Assembly: GCA_900541975.1 (NCBI GenBank)
Contig: UQLR01000012.1
Coordinates: 1 to 64,000 of the forward strand
Length of the DNA stretch: 64,000 nt
Source of the DNA: an uncultured Oscillospiraceae bacterium
GTDB taxonomy: Bacteria > Bacillota > Clostridia > Oscillospirales > Acutalibacteraceae
Direction of reading: 5' to 3'
Shown here: positions 8,976 to 18,746 of the stretch, in pieces
Position numbering within the stretch: the stretch's first letter is position 1
Layout of the letters: the number at the start of each line of letters is the position of its first letter
Program-made: the position numbers and the translations under genes
The notes under the pieces: model-generated
Database searches by the model: none
Told to the model about the DNA's origin: nothing
What the model saw: the letters and a program-made list of their open reading frames with translations, nothing else

Positions 8976-9620
8976 TTACTGTTTTTTAACAGGGGAAGGC
9001 TTTTTCTGATTCTCTCTTTGGGAAAAAACACAGCCGCAGTAATTCTGCCGGTAGATACCATACAAGGCCGATAGCTCTGTAGAACGTTTAAAACCGTCTT
9101 TCTTTTTAAAATCTGAACACAAATAGCTTATTTGACGGCCATGCTCAATTTCTTTGCCGATCTGGTTGATCGTATGCGCATTTTTAAGCGGACTGATCGT
9201 AAGGGTAGTGGCAAAAAAATCAAAACCCAGCTTTTTGGCCGTTTGCGCTGTTTTGTCAAGGCGCAGATGGTAACAGCGTTTGCAGCGTTCCCCTCCCTCG
9301 TTTTCCGCTTCATAGCCTTTGCAGGCAGCATAAAACGCTTCTTTTTCAAAATCACCTTCCAGATAACGCACACGGTTTTTTACTGGCATATCTGCAATCA
9401 GTTTCTTTTGCTCCGCGCTTCTGAGCGCATACTCGGCGTCCGGATACAGGTTGGGGTTATAATAAAAAACGACAATGGAAAAATATGCGGAAAGATATTC
9501 GATCACATAACTGCTGCAAGGCGCGCAACAGCTGTGCAACAGCAGCGAAGGGACGCGCGCTTCCCTTTGCAGCTGTAAAAGCAGCACATCCATTTCTTTT
9601 TGATAATTGGGGATATACAT
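8976..9620 (-). CDS. queH: Epoxyqueuosine reductase QueH
   Basis: 214 residues of the former DUF208 family. It reduces epoxyqueuosine to queuosine in tRNA anticodons, the non-B12 alternative to QueG. The N-terminal HSCCAPCSS motif supplies adjacent cysteines, the middle ERCKRCYHLRL segment another CxxC, and the C-terminal QNYCGCVFSQ segment the last Cys pair; the family binds an Fe-S cluster and a second metal through such residues. It starts five bases after the HAD phosphatase stop, so the two are cotranscribed. The ribosome site (GGTGAT) is modest, consistent with translational coupling. Confidence 0.92.
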   Translation of the reverse strand: MYIPNYQKEMDVLLLQLQREARVPSLLLHSCCAPCSSYVIEYLSAYFSIVVFYYNPNLYPDAEYALRSAEQKKLIADMPVKNRVRYLEGDFEKEAFYAACKGYEAENEGGERCKRCYHLRLDKTAQTAKKLGFDFFATTLTISPLKNAHTINQIGKEIEHGRQISYLCSDFKKKDGFKRSTELSALYGIYRQNYCGCVFSQRENQKKPSPVKKQ

Positions 9621-9624
9621 ACCA

Positions 9625-10284
9625 TCACCAGCCGTTTACAATAAATTGCAGCAGATCCTCCGGCGTTTGCACCGTTGCCTGCGCGCCCGCAGCCAAAAGT
9701 TCCTGTTCCCCACGGAACCCCCACTGCACACCGCAAAACGCAAGCGCTGCATCCCTTGCCAAATATACGTCGACATCGCTATCCCCCACATACAGACAAG
9801 CTTGTTTTTCGCAGCCAAGCTCCTTAAGCATAGCATATACGCTGGCACAGTCCGGCTTGGGAGCAAAGCCTTCTCTCTTTCCCCAGACTGCGGAAAACGA
9901 AACGCCAGGAAAGAGCTTTTTTATCATCTCTTGTACAAATGCATCGGGTTTATTGGAAAGTACACCTATTTGCACACCTTTTTCCTGCAGAGAACAAAGC
10001 ATTGGTAAAATACCGTCGTACGGCTTTGTCTGGTCCATACAGTGCACCGCGTAATCCTGGTTAAAAAACTGCGTTACCTTTTCAACAAGTTGCTCTGACA
10101 GGCGCTCTGCGCCAATTGCACGTCTGACAAGCTGCGCTCTGCCGTTGCCGACAAACTGTTTATAGCTTATAACGGGATGCGCCGGCAGGCCATAAACCAC
10201 AAGCGCCCTGTTCATGCTTCCGGCAAGATCATAAAGGGAGTTCACAAGCGTGCCGTCCAGATCAAAAATAACTGATTGATACAT
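9625..10284 (-). CDS. HAD-family phosphatase, phosphoglycolate phosphatase-like
   Basis: 219 residues. HAD motif I is DLDGTLVNS, motif II is LSNKPDA, and motif III/IV is YVGDSDVDVYLARDA. The helical cap inserted after motif I (about residues 15-80) is of the Gph/PpaX type. It hydrolyses a small phosphate ester or pyrophosphate in the cytosol; phosphoglycolate is the usual assignment, but substrate cannot be read from sequence. It is followed closely by queH and lies 15 bases after the large lipoprotein gene, so all three may share a transcript. Confidence 0.85.
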   Translation of the reverse strand: MYQSVIFDLDGTLVNSLYDLAGSMNRALVVYGLPAHPVISYKQFVGNGRAQLVRRAIGAERLSEQLVEKVTQFFNQDYAVHCMDQTKPYDGILPMLCSLQEKGVQIGVLSNKPDAFVQEMIKKLFPGVSFSAVWGKREGFAPKPDCASVYAMLKELGCEKQACLYVGDSDVDVYLARDAALAFCGVQWGFRGEQELLAAGAQATVQTPEDLLQFIVNGW

Positions 10285-10299
10285 AGCTTTTCTCCGTTT

Positions 10300-12162
10300 T
10301 TATAGATTCAAATGATCATCCTCGCGGCTGTCCTGATCAAAATCCGTACGGCTCCGGCGCAGGTCCTCATGCTCCTGCGGCAGATGTTTCTTTTCATCAG
10401 GCGCTTCCCGGCGCTGTGCAAGCTGTTCCTTTGCAGCAAGCCGTCTGGACTTGCGTATAAAGAATACTATCGCCAATGCTGTAAGCAGCAGCAGTACGCC
10501 TGCAATGGTACAATATATCACAACCCCCTGCACGTAGGGTACGGTGGCGGTAAAGCTGACTACATTTTCACCGCCCTGCAGTTCAACCGTACTGGAGCCG
10601 TCCTGTGTAAGTGCGGCCGAATCCCTGACGTCGGCCCCCTCGCCGCTGAACAACACAATATTTTCTCCACCTTTATTCCTCAGGGTATAGGTAAACGGCA
10701 CTTTGGCATTATCACCGGTAAGCATATAAGACAGATTGATGCTGTCTTTGAACTCTATATTGGTAACAACCGCCATAGCGCTTGTGTTTTCAGTTCTCTG
10801 CACGGTGTTTCCTCCGCCAAACAGTTCTCCCAACACCGCACTCATCTGCTGGGCTGTGCCCGCCGTTTTCACCCTGCAAATCAGCGCGTCGTCATTCTGC
10901 ACGGCAGAAACATCCACACCTTTTTTCCGGAAAAAATCACAGGCGTAGGAACGCCCTTCTTCACCGTTCTGCCGGCTGTAGAGGAAATCCAGATAGCGCA
11001 CAAAGCTGTCCGCGCCGTTGTCCTCCAGCGTTACGGCAATCCCCTGTATGGCGTATTGAATACCGTCCGGTATACGTATGTCATATACTTTATCTTCCGC
11101 ATGCAACGTATAAATGCCATCTACCCAGTTCCCCTGCTTTTTCCAAACGCCGTCATGAAGCACAAGCCCCTCTCCATGCGTTGTTTTCAGCGGGAGGGAG
11201 TATTTATAAGAAAACGACACCTCGCTATCTTCTTTTGGCAAAAAGCTCAGTGTGTTCAAGTTTTCTTCAAAAACAAGCTGCTCTGCAAGGGGTGTGCTGC
11301 TGCCCTGCGCATCTCCATAATAAATAGAAGCCTCGTCGCAGTCTAAAAACAGCGCAGTCACGCTTTGCAGCTCCGAAGCGGCAAGCCCCTGATAAAGCAC
11401 CTGAAATTCCTGATTGTTCCCCTGCTGTGTCCATCCGCTGTATACGGCTGAAGGTGCTGTACGCGCCTGCATAAGCGCCGTAAGCTCTGCGCCCATCTTA
11501 TCATAAGTGGATTGCGGCACAGAAAGTGTAAAACGGCGGTCGTAATTGTCCTTTTTATGATTGGTTGTTTCTATGGAAACCGCCGTGACAGGATAACCCT
11601 CCACTGTATTGATGTCAATCACACTTGAAGAACTGCTTTGAATGTCGCCGGCCATATTGACAATATTGGAGGTGCTTTCATAGATAAAATGCAGGTCCCC
11701 GCCGTACTGCTTTTGTGCAATCCCTTCATCTATCCAGGCAATTAGCTCCATGCCGTCAAAGTCCTCTGTCAAGCACCACCCTTTGGCAAGAGCGCTGTCC
11801 GGCGTACCAAGCGCTACGCTTGCCTGCCTGTTTAAAATTGCAGAAAGCTTATTGATATAATCCGCTTTGGATTCAAACGATAAAGTAAAAATATATTTTA
11901 AACCATCGTCTGCATCTTTTACCTCTTTTTTCAGTACGGAGGGACAATACGTATTGATCACCTCATCAAGTTTTTCCTTGAGGTCGCCCTTCCCTTCAAA
12001 AGCAAATCCGGTATTTAATGTAATGGTCCTGGTTCCTTTAAAGCGAGCGTCCATATTGATCAGAGTTTCCACCTGCACCGGTGTATCGCCGCAGCCGGTA
12101 AACAGTGTGGCGGCCAGGCAAAGAAAAAGCGCCAATAGGCATACCTGTACGTTTTTCCTCAT
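10300..12162 (-). CDS. Large lipoprotein with C-terminal membrane helix, unknown function
   Basis: 620 residues. A signal peptide ends in the lipobox LFTGC (Cys near residue 24), so the protein should be lipid-anchored outside the membrane. A single hydrophobic helix lies near residues 545-570 (VVIYCTIAGVLLLLTALAIV), followed by a basic and then acidic hydrophilic tail of about 50 residues. The body is rich in beta-type Thr/Ser/Gly patterns and begins with a repeated METLI-like strand (MDARFKGTRTITLNTG). Being both lipidated and transmembrane is uncommon. I do not recognise a family. Start ATG at 12162 follows AGGGATAATTTT. The downstream neighbours are the HAD phosphatase and queH, which give no functional hint. 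Confidence 0.7.
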   Translation of the reverse strand: MRKNVQVCLLALFLCLAATLFTGCGDTPVQVETLINMDARFKGTRTITLNTGFAFEGKGDLKEKLDEVINTYCPSVLKKEVKDADDGLKYIFTLSFESKADYINKLSAILNRQASVALGTPDSALAKGWCLTEDFDGMELIAWIDEGIAQKQYGGDLHFIYESTSNIVNMAGDIQSSSSSVIDINTVEGYPVTAVSIETTNHKKDNYDRRFTLSVPQSTYDKMGAELTALMQARTAPSAVYSGWTQQGNNQEFQVLYQGLAASELQSVTALFLDCDEASIYYGDAQGSSTPLAEQLVFEENLNTLSFLPKEDSEVSFSYKYSLPLKTTHGEGLVLHDGVWKKQGNWVDGIYTLHAEDKVYDIRIPDGIQYAIQGIAVTLEDNGADSFVRYLDFLYSRQNGEEGRSYACDFFRKKGVDVSAVQNDDALICRVKTAGTAQQMSAVLGELFGGGNTVQRTENTSAMAVVTNIEFKDSINLSYMLTGDNAKVPFTYTLRNKGGENIVLFSGEGADVRDSAALTQDGSSTVELQGGENVVSFTATVPYVQGVVIYCTIAGVLLLLTALAIVFFIRKSRRLAAKEQLAQRREAPDEKKHLPQEHEDLRRSRTDFDQDSREDDHLNL

Positions 12163-12201
12163 AAAATTATCCCTGTCCTTTCTACAATACGGCAGTGCCG
12201 T

Positions 12202-12792
12202 TTACAGCCCCTTTTCCTGTTCAAACAATACGGCCCGCACAGGAGAAGCCTCCAATCCGCACAGTTTCAAGGGGAAAGCTGCCAGCGTATAGTCGCCGTC
12301 ATGTACGGTTTCAAGTGCAAGGCCTTCTAAAATTACAACATCCCGTAGTAAAAGTTCCCTGTGAATCGTAAATTCTTCGTCCAACTGCGCAATGGAAAGC
12401 CCGTCTGTTCCGATGAGTGTAACGCCGTAATCTGCCAGAACAAAAACAGCGCTTTGTGACAAAAACGCGCAGCCATTGCCTTTAAACAAAATTTTCTTTT
12501 TGCAAAATGGAAGAATCTGTTCCATATCTTCCCCTGTAAGTACGCCCTCTATGCTGACAACCGTGCAGGGGCCATAAAAACGGGACAAAGGGAGCTGATC
12601 TATTGTTTTTCCATCCTCCAGATAATGTCTGGGGGCGTCTATATGCGTGCCGCTATGCGTACACATCTCTATCAAAGAAAGATTACAATCCTCCCCAAAT
12701 TCCATTTTGGAAAGCCATCTGCACTGTGGCGCAGGATCTCCCTTGTATTTTTTGGCCGTAAAAATGTTGTTTGAAATATCGTGCAGGTACAT
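12202..12792 (-). CDS. Cyclase-family (kynurenine formamidase-like) hydrolase
   Basis: 196 residues from ATG at 12792, chosen for AAAGGAG eight bases upstream; a longer frame to 12819 has no such site. The metal-binding family signature appears as HSGTHIDAPRHY (about residues 48-59). The C-terminal part has the usual short strands and a second conserved acidic region. The family contains metal-dependent formamidases, isatin hydrolases and uncharacterised cyclases, and the substrate here is unknown. Divergent from the alcohol dehydrogenase gene, upstream of the large lipoprotein gene. Confidence 0.8.
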   Translation of the reverse strand: MYLHDISNNIFTAKKYKGDPAPQCRWLSKMEFGEDCNLSLIEMCTHSGTHIDAPRHYLEDGKTIDQLPLSRFYGPCTVVSIEGVLTGEDMEQILPFCKKKILFKGNGCAFLSQSAVFVLADYGVTLIGTDGLSIAQLDEEFTIHRELLLRDVVILEGLALETVHDGDYTLAAFPLKLCGLEASPVRAVLFEQEKGL

Positions 12793-12958
12793 AAGGCCCG
12801 CTCCTTTCAGAAGACGCATACGCTCCCCATAATAAAATTGACTAAATTATAACATATTTATTCCTTTTTTCAAAGAAAAACATATAATGCTGCTTTATTT
12901 TGTAGTATAATAAATTTAACAATCAAATGCAAATCAAATTTAAGGGAGCTGATCCATT

Positions 12959-14113
12959 TTGGAAAATTTTACGTATAAAAACAGCACAGAAATTATTTTT
13001 GGCAAAGGGACAGAGTATTTGACCGGTAAAAAGATAAAACAGTTTAATAGCAAGGTGCTGTTACACTACGGTATGGGCAGTATCAAAAAAAACGGTTTGT
13101 ATCAGACAATTGTTTCCTCTTTAAAAGAACAGGGGATCTGCTTTACAGAATTACCCGGTGTAGAACCCAATCCACGCCTTTCACTTGTCCGCGAGGGAAT
13201 CCGGATTTGTAAAGAAGAAGAAATTGGCTTTATTCTTGCAGTCGGCGGCGGCAGCGTAATTGATTCCGCCAAAGCGATCGCTGTTGGCGCCCGGTATGAA
13301 GGCGACATCTGGGAGCTGTTTGTAAAGCCGCAGCCGGTACAGGCATGCCTGCCTATCGGCGTTGTGCTGACCATTCCCGCTGCAGGGAGCGAAACCAGTC
13401 AAAGCCTTGTCATCACCAATGAAGACGGCATGTATAAACGCAGCTATAAAAGTCCCCTTGTACGTCCACAATTTGCTATCATGAACCCGGAATTAACCTA
13501 TAGCCTGCCTTTTTTTCAAACAGCCTGCGGAATATCGGACATGCTGGCGCACATTATGGAGCGCTATTTTACAACAGTCAAACACGTGGATGTAAGCGAC
13601 CGGATGTGCGAAGCGCTCATGCGCTCCATTATGGTCAATGCACAAAATGTAAAAGCAACCCCGGAAAGCTATGATGCACGGGCAGAAATTATGTGGGCAG
13701 GCACAATTGCGCATTGCGACATTCTGGGACTGGGCCGGATTGGCGATTGGGCTTCGCACGATATTGAGCATGAACTCAGCGCAATTTATGATATTGCGCA
13801 CGGTGCCGGGCTGTCTGTTATTTTCCCTGCATGGATGAAATACCAATACAAAGTAGACATTACCCGTTTTTTGCAATTTGCCGTACGGGTTATGAACGTG
13901 GACATGGCCTTTGGTGAGCCGGAGGCCATTATTTTAGAATCTATCCGCCGCTTGGAAACATTTTACCAGACTCTTGGGCTTCCCATACGATTGCACGAAT
14001 TGCAAATTGACAGCAGCCGGTTTGATGAAATGGCTGAAAAAGCGGCGCCTGTCGGCCATTTCCGTACATTGCAGGCAGAGGATATTAAAGCAATTTATCA
14101 ACTGGCGCTCTAA
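12959..14113 (+). CDS. Iron-containing alcohol dehydrogenase (butanol dehydrogenase-like)
   Basis: 384 residues starting at TTG 12959, with AAGGGAG about ten bases upstream. NAD(P)H binding is indicated by GGGSVIDSAKAIA (about residues 96-108); iron ligands fit the GISDMLAHIMERYF segment and the later H residues in SHDIEHELSAIYDIAHG. It belongs to the BDH/YqhD-like group that reduces aldehydes to alcohols and often acts on broad-range substrates. The likely role is fermentation or aldehyde detoxification. It is transcribed alone, with a hairpin terminator near 14216-14249. Confidence 0.92.
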   Translation: MENFTYKNSTEIIFGKGTEYLTGKKIKQFNSKVLLHYGMGSIKKNGLYQTIVSSLKEQGICFTELPGVEPNPRLSLVREGIRICKEEEIGFILAVGGGSVIDSAKAIAVGARYEGDIWELFVKPQPVQACLPIGVVLTIPAAGSETSQSLVITNEDGMYKRSYKSPLVRPQFAIMNPELTYSLPFFQTACGISDMLAHIMERYFTTVKHVDVSDRMCEALMRSIMVNAQNVKATPESYDARAEIMWAGTIAHCDILGLGRIGDWASHDIEHELSAIYDIAHGAGLSVIFPAWMKYQYKVDITRFLQFAVRVMNVDMAFGEPEAIILESIRRLETFYQTLGLPIRLHELQIDSSRFDEMAEKAAPVGHFRTLQAEDIKAIYQLAL

Positions 14114-14215
14114 ACTTCTGTATTGTTACGGGTGATCTTTCTTTTTTATAGTTATTTCTCCCCCCGTAACGGCTTTTGGAAAAAGGTAAAAAAACAACCG
14201 TCCTGCAAATTTGCA

Positions 14216-14254
14216 AAAACGCCATGCCTTTTTAGGGGCATGGCGTTTTAATGT
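14216..14254. terminator. Terminator between the alcohol dehydrogenase and plsY
   Basis: AAAACGCCATGCC (14216-14228) pairs with GGCATGGCGTTTT (14237-14249); A and T tracts on both sides allow both directions. A weaker dyad, GTTACGGG/CCCGTAAC (14125-14132, 14163-14170), lies between it and the dehydrogenase stop. Confidence 0.8.
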
Positions 14255-14295
14255 TAAAAACGTATCGCGGCAACTCTATTACCGCTGCAAACTAT

Positions 14296-15030
14296 TTACG
14301 GCTGTTCCTTCTTTTTTGCAGTCAGCTTTTTTTCCGTACCGTTTCTTAAGCGTTTAATGTTTTCCTTATGCATGACAAAAATACATATACATACTGCAAG
14401 TGCAAACGCTGTTGTAACAATTACATAAAACACAGAGTGCGGGGTTTCTGTAGTGAGACTTGGTAAATAATCCGCAAAAAACGAAAAAGAAACGGTCACA
14501 ACCGGATACAGCACTGCTGCAATTAAAGAACCGATGGATACAATTTTGGTGATAAGGACAACCACTATAAAAACCGGGATTACAATTGCAAAAACGCGCC
14601 AGTCCGCTACTGCCGCCAAAGCCGCCGCTGTAACAACGCCCTTCCCCCCTCTGAAACCAAAAAACAGTGGAAAGATATGGCCAAGAATACAGCAAAAACC
14701 AGCTATGTATTTTCCATAACACATCATTTCCGCCACAGGAAGGTTTCCGGACGGAATCATGGAAAAGAAAAACGCGCCAACCAGCGCCGCGGCAATTCCT
14801 TTTAAAAAATCCAGAACAATTGTTGCAACAGCAGGCCCTTTTCCAACAGAGCGCAGCACATTCGTAAAACCCGCGTTGCCGCTGCCCATTTTACGGATAT
14901 CTGCGCCGTTGTCAACAAGTTTTGTAATCACAATTGAAAAATTTAAACTGCCCAGCAAGTAGGCAATAACCATCGCCCCTAAGATATAATACCATCCACT
15001 GGCTATAAAAGACAGAATATCGCTTCCCAT
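14296..15030 (-). CDS. plsY: Glycerol-3-phosphate acyltransferase PlsY
   Basis: 244 residues, integral membrane. It transfers acyl groups from acyl-phosphate to glycerol-3-phosphate, the first acylation in phospholipid synthesis. Family motifs are KMGSGNAGFTNVLR (about 46-59) and GFRGGKGVVTAAA (about 123-135); about five to seven hydrophobic segments are present. The C-terminus carries an extra charged tail (about 225-244) beyond the usual roughly 200-residue length. Upstream and on the same strand lies der, 51 bases away, the common der-plsY arrangement of Firmicutes. Confidence 0.93.
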   Translation of the reverse strand: MGSDILSFIASGWYYILGAMVIAYLLGSLNFSIVITKLVDNGADIRKMGSGNAGFTNVLRSVGKGPAVATIVLDFLKGIAAALVGAFFFSMIPSGNLPVAEMMCYGKYIAGFCCILGHIFPLFFGFRGGKGVVTAAALAAVADWRVFAIVIPVFIVVVLITKIVSIGSLIAAVLYPVVTVSFSFFADYLPSLTTETPHSVFYVIVTTAFALAVCICIFVMHKENIKRLRNGTEKKLTAKKKEQP

Positions 15031-15081
15031 ATCGTCTTTCCCTTCAAATGATTTTCTGCAATAGAAACACCGGGGATTTCT

Positions 15082-16404
15082 TTACTTATCACCGCGCTCG
15101 CGTACAATAAACTGCACAGGTGTACCTTCCAGCCCAAAAGCGTCCCGGATCCTGTTTTCCAGGTAACGCTGGTAGGAAAAATGAAACAGCTCCTTCGAAT
15201 TTACAAAACAGATAAACGTAGGGGGCTTGGAAGAAGGCTGCGTCATATAATAAATTTTCAACCGCCTTCCTTTGTCGGAAGGGGGCTGTACCCTTGCAAC
15301 CGCCTGGGCAAGCAGGTCGTTAAGCATACCTGTTTTGATGCGGATGGAATTCGAATTTGCCGCCCGCTTGATTGTTTCAAACAACAGGTCTAAACGCTGC
15401 CCGGTCTTTGCCGATATAAATACTATTGGCGCATAAGACATAAAAGAAAAGTCGTTTTCCAGTTTTTTGCGGTATTCGTTCATGGTGCTTCCCGTTTTGG
15501 CAATCGCATCCCACTTGTTTACCGCAATTACACAGGCTTTTCCCGCCTCGTGCGCAAGGCCCGCTATTTTGGAATCCTGCTCTGTAAAGCCGTCAAGCGC
15601 ATTAATCATTATAACACATACGTCGCTGCGGTCAATAGCCATTTTTGCGCGAATCACGCTGTAACGTTCTATCTGGCCGTCCACCTTGTTTTTTCTGCGC
15701 AGCCCGGCTGTATCTGTCAAAATAAATCGTCCGCAGGCATTTTCCACCACCGTGTCTATAGAGTCCCTGGTCGTACCCGCAATGTCAGAAACAATACAGC
15801 GGTTTTCCCCCGTAATTTTGTTAACAAGGGAGGATTTCCCCACATTTGGTTTGCCAATCACCGCAACACGGATTTCTTCACCGTCTTTTTCTTCTTCTGT
15901 CTGCGGCGGCAGGTAAGCGAAGGCTTTTTCAAGTAAATCGCCTGTGCCGTGGCCATGTACGGAAGACACCTGCACGGGATCCCCCATTCCCAAATTGTAA
16001 AATTCATAAAATTCCGGCTGCGGCTGCCCGATTTTATCGCATTTATTGACGCAAAGCACCACAGGCCTGCCGCTTTTTTGCAGCATAGCGGCTACATCCA
16101 TATCTGTCGCTACCACGCCGGTCTGCAGATCTGTCACAAACAGGATTACGTCCGCTGCATCAATTGCAAGCTGTGCCTGCAAACGCATTTGCGACAGTAT
16201 GACATCGTCGGAATACGGTTCTATCCCGCCTGTATCTACCAAAGTTGCCGTGCGGGACTGCCATTCCACCTGGCCAAATACTCTGTCCCGTGTGACGCCG
16301 GGCGTATCATCCACAATAGAAATGCGGGCACCTGTTAACTTGTTAAAAAGCGTGGATTTCCCTACGTTGGGCCTTCCCACAATTGCAATTACCGGTCTTG
16401 CCAT
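15082..16404 (-). CDS. der: Ribosome biogenesis GTPase Der (EngA)
   Basis: 440 residues from ATG at 16404, placed seven bases after AGGAGG; an ATG at 16410 is too close to that site and the longer frame overlaps the upstream gene. Two tandem GTPase domains are seen: GRPNVGKST (about 8-16) with the later NKCD, and GKPNVGKSS (about 180) with DTAG and NKWD. A C-terminal KH-like domain follows (about 350-440). It acts in 50S ribosome assembly. It sits 23 bases after the DUF512 gene and upstream of plsY in one apparent operon. Confidence 0.96.
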   Translation of the reverse strand: MARPVIAIVGRPNVGKSTLFNKLTGARISIVDDTPGVTRDRVFGQVEWQSRTATLVDTGGIEPYSDDVILSQMRLQAQLAIDAADVILFVTDLQTGVVATDMDVAAMLQKSGRPVVLCVNKCDKIGQPQPEFYEFYNLGMGDPVQVSSVHGHGTGDLLEKAFAYLPPQTEEEKDGEEIRVAVIGKPNVGKSSLVNKITGENRCIVSDIAGTTRDSIDTVVENACGRFILTDTAGLRRKNKVDGQIERYSVIRAKMAIDRSDVCVIMINALDGFTEQDSKIAGLAHEAGKACVIAVNKWDAIAKTGSTMNEYRKKLENDFSFMSYAPIVFISAKTGQRLDLLFETIKRAANSNSIRIKTGMLNDLLAQAVARVQPPSDKGRRLKIYYMTQPSSKPPTFICFVNSKELFHFSYQRYLENRIRDAFGLEGTPVQFIVRERGDK

Positions 16405-16427
16405 TTTCATTCCTCCTATTGTATGGC

Positions 16428-17747
16428 TTACGCCTGTTTTTCCGTACCTAAAACCGCATTGAGCAGCGCACCGCCCTCGTTTGGAACTGCCATGAGCGCC
16501 GTTGCAAGCTGCCGCTTCACATCTTGTACGGATACGTCGTCCAAAAATACATCCCCCTGCCGGCAAAGCATGACAGACGGGATCAAAAGCGCATCTCCCA
16601 AATTTCGCCCTTTTAGCTGGCTGATCAGATCTGTGCCTGTTACAAGCCCTGAAACATTTACCCCGCCGCCAAAAAAACGGTTCTCTATAGCTACGACAGA
16701 AACGCTAACGCCTGGGAATTTTTTTTGCATCTGCAAAAAAAGCTTTTGTAAAAAAGGCGCAGATGCAGTTCCGCTGGCGACTGTAACTTCTCTTTTCAAA
16801 TTGCAGTCGCATGTTTTTTCCCGCAATGCCGTTAAAAACTGATCCTGTAAAAGCGCGAGCAGCCCTACACCGTTTTCCAGTTGGCTGAAATCCTCATAAA
16901 ATTCTGCCGGAGGTATCTGCCTGCCGGCCTGAAGATAAAATTCGTCAGACGCAAATGCAATACGCACACCGTATTTTTTTCTGCAAACATCGCCAAACTG
17001 TTCAATTTGCGCAAGCGTTTGCTGCGCCGTTTCTTTTGTATAGGCTTTGAGCGGGTAAAGTCCTTCCCGGTAGCGCGTCAGCCCCACCGGGACAATTGCG
17101 ACAGATTCCACCGCCGGATAAAACGCCGCCAAATCAGCCAGCGTTTTATCCAGCTCTTTTCCGTCGTTGATTCCGGGGCAAGCAACAATCTGGCAGTTTA
17201 TTTTTATGCCTGCCTGCGCAAACTGCTCCAGCACAGACAGCGCGCGGCCCGCAAAACGATTGTTCATCATTTTGACCCGCAGCTGCGGATTGGTTGTATG
17301 CACGGAAACATTAATTGGACTGATATGCATTTGAATAATCCTGTCTATTTCATGCCGTGTTAAATTGGTCAGCGTAATATAGTTGCCAAATAAGAAGGAA
17401 AGACGGGAGTCGTCGTCCTTAAAATACAAAGACTCGCGCATACCCTTTGGAAGCTGGTCGATAAAGCAAAAAATGCATTTGTTCCTGCATGTATGCTGGC
17501 GGTCCATCAGATAGGTTTCAAACAAAAGCCCAATTTCATCATATACGGGCTTTTTCAGATACAACTTCCTTTGTCTGCCCGCCGTATCTTCCAAAACAAG
17601 CGCCAGCTCCCTTTCCATCTGGTAAAACCGGTAATCCAGCACGTCCATGATCGTATGACCGTTGATCGAAACAAGCTTTTCCCCGCATTGTATACCGTGG
17701 CGCATGGCATGGCTGCCCTGCGCGATTGCTTTTATGGTCACCGCCAT
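16428..17747 (-). CDS. DUF512 family radical-SAM-like protein with PDZ-like N-terminus
   Basis: 439 residues from ATG 17747 (AAAGGGG nine bases upstream); the frame is open farther upstream but starts there lack a ribosome site. The N-terminal 70 residues look like a PDZ-like domain (GEKLVSINGHTIMDV). A Cys cluster, TCRNKCIFCF (near residue 104), of CxxxCxxC type indicates an Fe-S/radical SAM core, and the C-terminal third is the DUF512 region (GIRIAFASDEFY and the late LIPSVML). The family is conserved next to der in Clostridia and its role is unknown. Function here is therefore not assigned. Confidence 0.88.
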   Translation of the reverse strand: MAVTIKAIAQGSHAMRHGIQCGEKLVSINGHTIMDVLDYRFYQMERELALVLEDTAGRQRKLYLKKPVYDEIGLLFETYLMDRQHTCRNKCIFCFIDQLPKGMRESLYFKDDDSRLSFLFGNYITLTNLTRHEIDRIIQMHISPINVSVHTTNPQLRVKMMNNRFAGRALSVLEQFAQAGIKINCQIVACPGINDGKELDKTLADLAAFYPAVESVAIVPVGLTRYREGLYPLKAYTKETAQQTLAQIEQFGDVCRKKYGVRIAFASDEFYLQAGRQIPPAEFYEDFSQLENGVGLLALLQDQFLTALREKTCDCNLKREVTVASGTASAPFLQKLFLQMQKKFPGVSVSVVAIENRFFGGGVNVSGLVTGTDLISQLKGRNLGDALLIPSVMLCRQGDVFLDDVSVQDVKRQLATALMAVPNEGGALLNAVLGTEKQA

Positions 17748-17879
17748 GGCCGATGCCCCTTTCTGTATAGAATCACGCTGTAAGAGAGGTATGCCCGCAG
17801 GCTGACAAACACCGCAGAATACCGAAAAAAAATAGAGAAGGATACGCTCCTCCTCTATCTTCAGGAAAAAATCCAAAAA

Positions 17880-18062
17880 TTATGCTTCCTTCTTGATAAC
17901 TTCCCTGCCGTTATAATGACCGCAGCTCTGACAAACCCGGTGGGCTGTCTTATATTCGCCGCAGTTTGGGCATTTCATCAGTGCGGGAGCCGCAATTTTC
18001 CAAACGTTGGAACGTCTTTTATCCCTTCTTGCTTTGGATGTCTTTCTCTTTGGTACTGCCAT
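17880..18062 (-). CDS. rpmF: 50S ribosomal protein L32
   Basis: 60 residues from ATG 18062 (AAGGAGG eight bases upstream). N-terminal [17 protein letters not shown] is the L32 hallmark. Two CxxC pairs (CPNCGEY and CQSCGHYNG) form a zinc ribbon, so this is the zinc-binding (C+) form. It follows the yceD-type gene in the usual order. Confidence 0.97.
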   Translation of the reverse strand: MAVPKRKTSKARRDKRRSNVWKIAAPALMKCPNCGEYKTAHRVCQSCGHYNGREVIKKEA

Positions 18063-18109
18063 AATCAGCACCTCCTTGCTTTGTATTATGCTGAATACAT
18101 AATCGTATT

Positions 18110-18604
18110 CTAATTTATAAATTTCTTTAAAACCTCCAGACGGGGATCTGTATTGCGCCTGTTACAATCGCATGACGTGCAGTTTAAATCCGCCCCGCAG
18201 TTTGGGCAAAGCCCCTTACAGGAGTCTTTACACAAATATTTGCCGGGCAGTTCCAACAGTATATCAGCTGTTACAAGCTCGTCCAGATCAAGCTGGAAAT
18301 CGGGTACTTCCACATAATCGTCGCTGCTGTCGCCGCTCAGGGAAGCAACAAGCGTGTGCGCAAAATTATAAGACATTTCCCTTTTCGTTTCGGCAAAACA
18401 CCGGTCGCACGGGCGGACATAAGTAAAGCAAGCAGCCACCGCCAGCCTTACAACGCCGGCTCTGTTTTCTGCCACTGCCGTAATCTTTACAGGATCCGGC
18501 ACAGGTGCAATACCGTCAATGCTTATATCACTTAAATCCAACGTATAAGCAACGTCAGCCTTTTCACCCTCGTTTAAAAAAACCTTTCTTAAATCAAGAA
18601 GCAT
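18110..18604 (-). CDS. YceD/DUF177 family protein, 23S rRNA accumulation
   Basis: 164 residues from ATG 18604 (adjacent ATG at 18607 is possible; AGAGG lies three to six bases upstream). The YceD family signature is visible as a Cys-containing region, [10 protein letters not shown], in the middle and a C-terminal zinc-like [17 protein letters not shown] segment. YceD is linked to 23S rRNA accumulation and is usually paired with rpmF, as here. The spacing to rpmF is 47 bases. Confidence 0.88.
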   Translation of the reverse strand: MLLDLRKVFLNEGEKADVAYTLDLSDISIDGIAPVPDPVKITAVAENRAGVVRLAVAACFTYVRPCDRCFAETKREMSYNFAHTLVASLSGDSSDDYVEVPDFQLDLDELVTADILLELPGKYLCKDSCKGLCPNCGADLNCTSCDCNRRNTDPRLEVLKKFIN

Positions 18605-18746
18605 CATACACCTCTTTAAACAGAACAAAACACCGGTATCTTAAAACACTGCTTAATATTATACCTTCGCCTTTTGTGTTTGTCAATATACATTCTGCGT
18701 TTTTTAGGAAAACTCTCTGCTTTGCCTTTGGCTTTTTTATGGAAGA

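Noticed and set aside
12881..12911. Promoter for the alcohol dehydrogenase
   Set aside because: Two TATAAT boxes exist (12883-12888 and 12906-12911) but neither has a convincing -35 at 16-18 bases.
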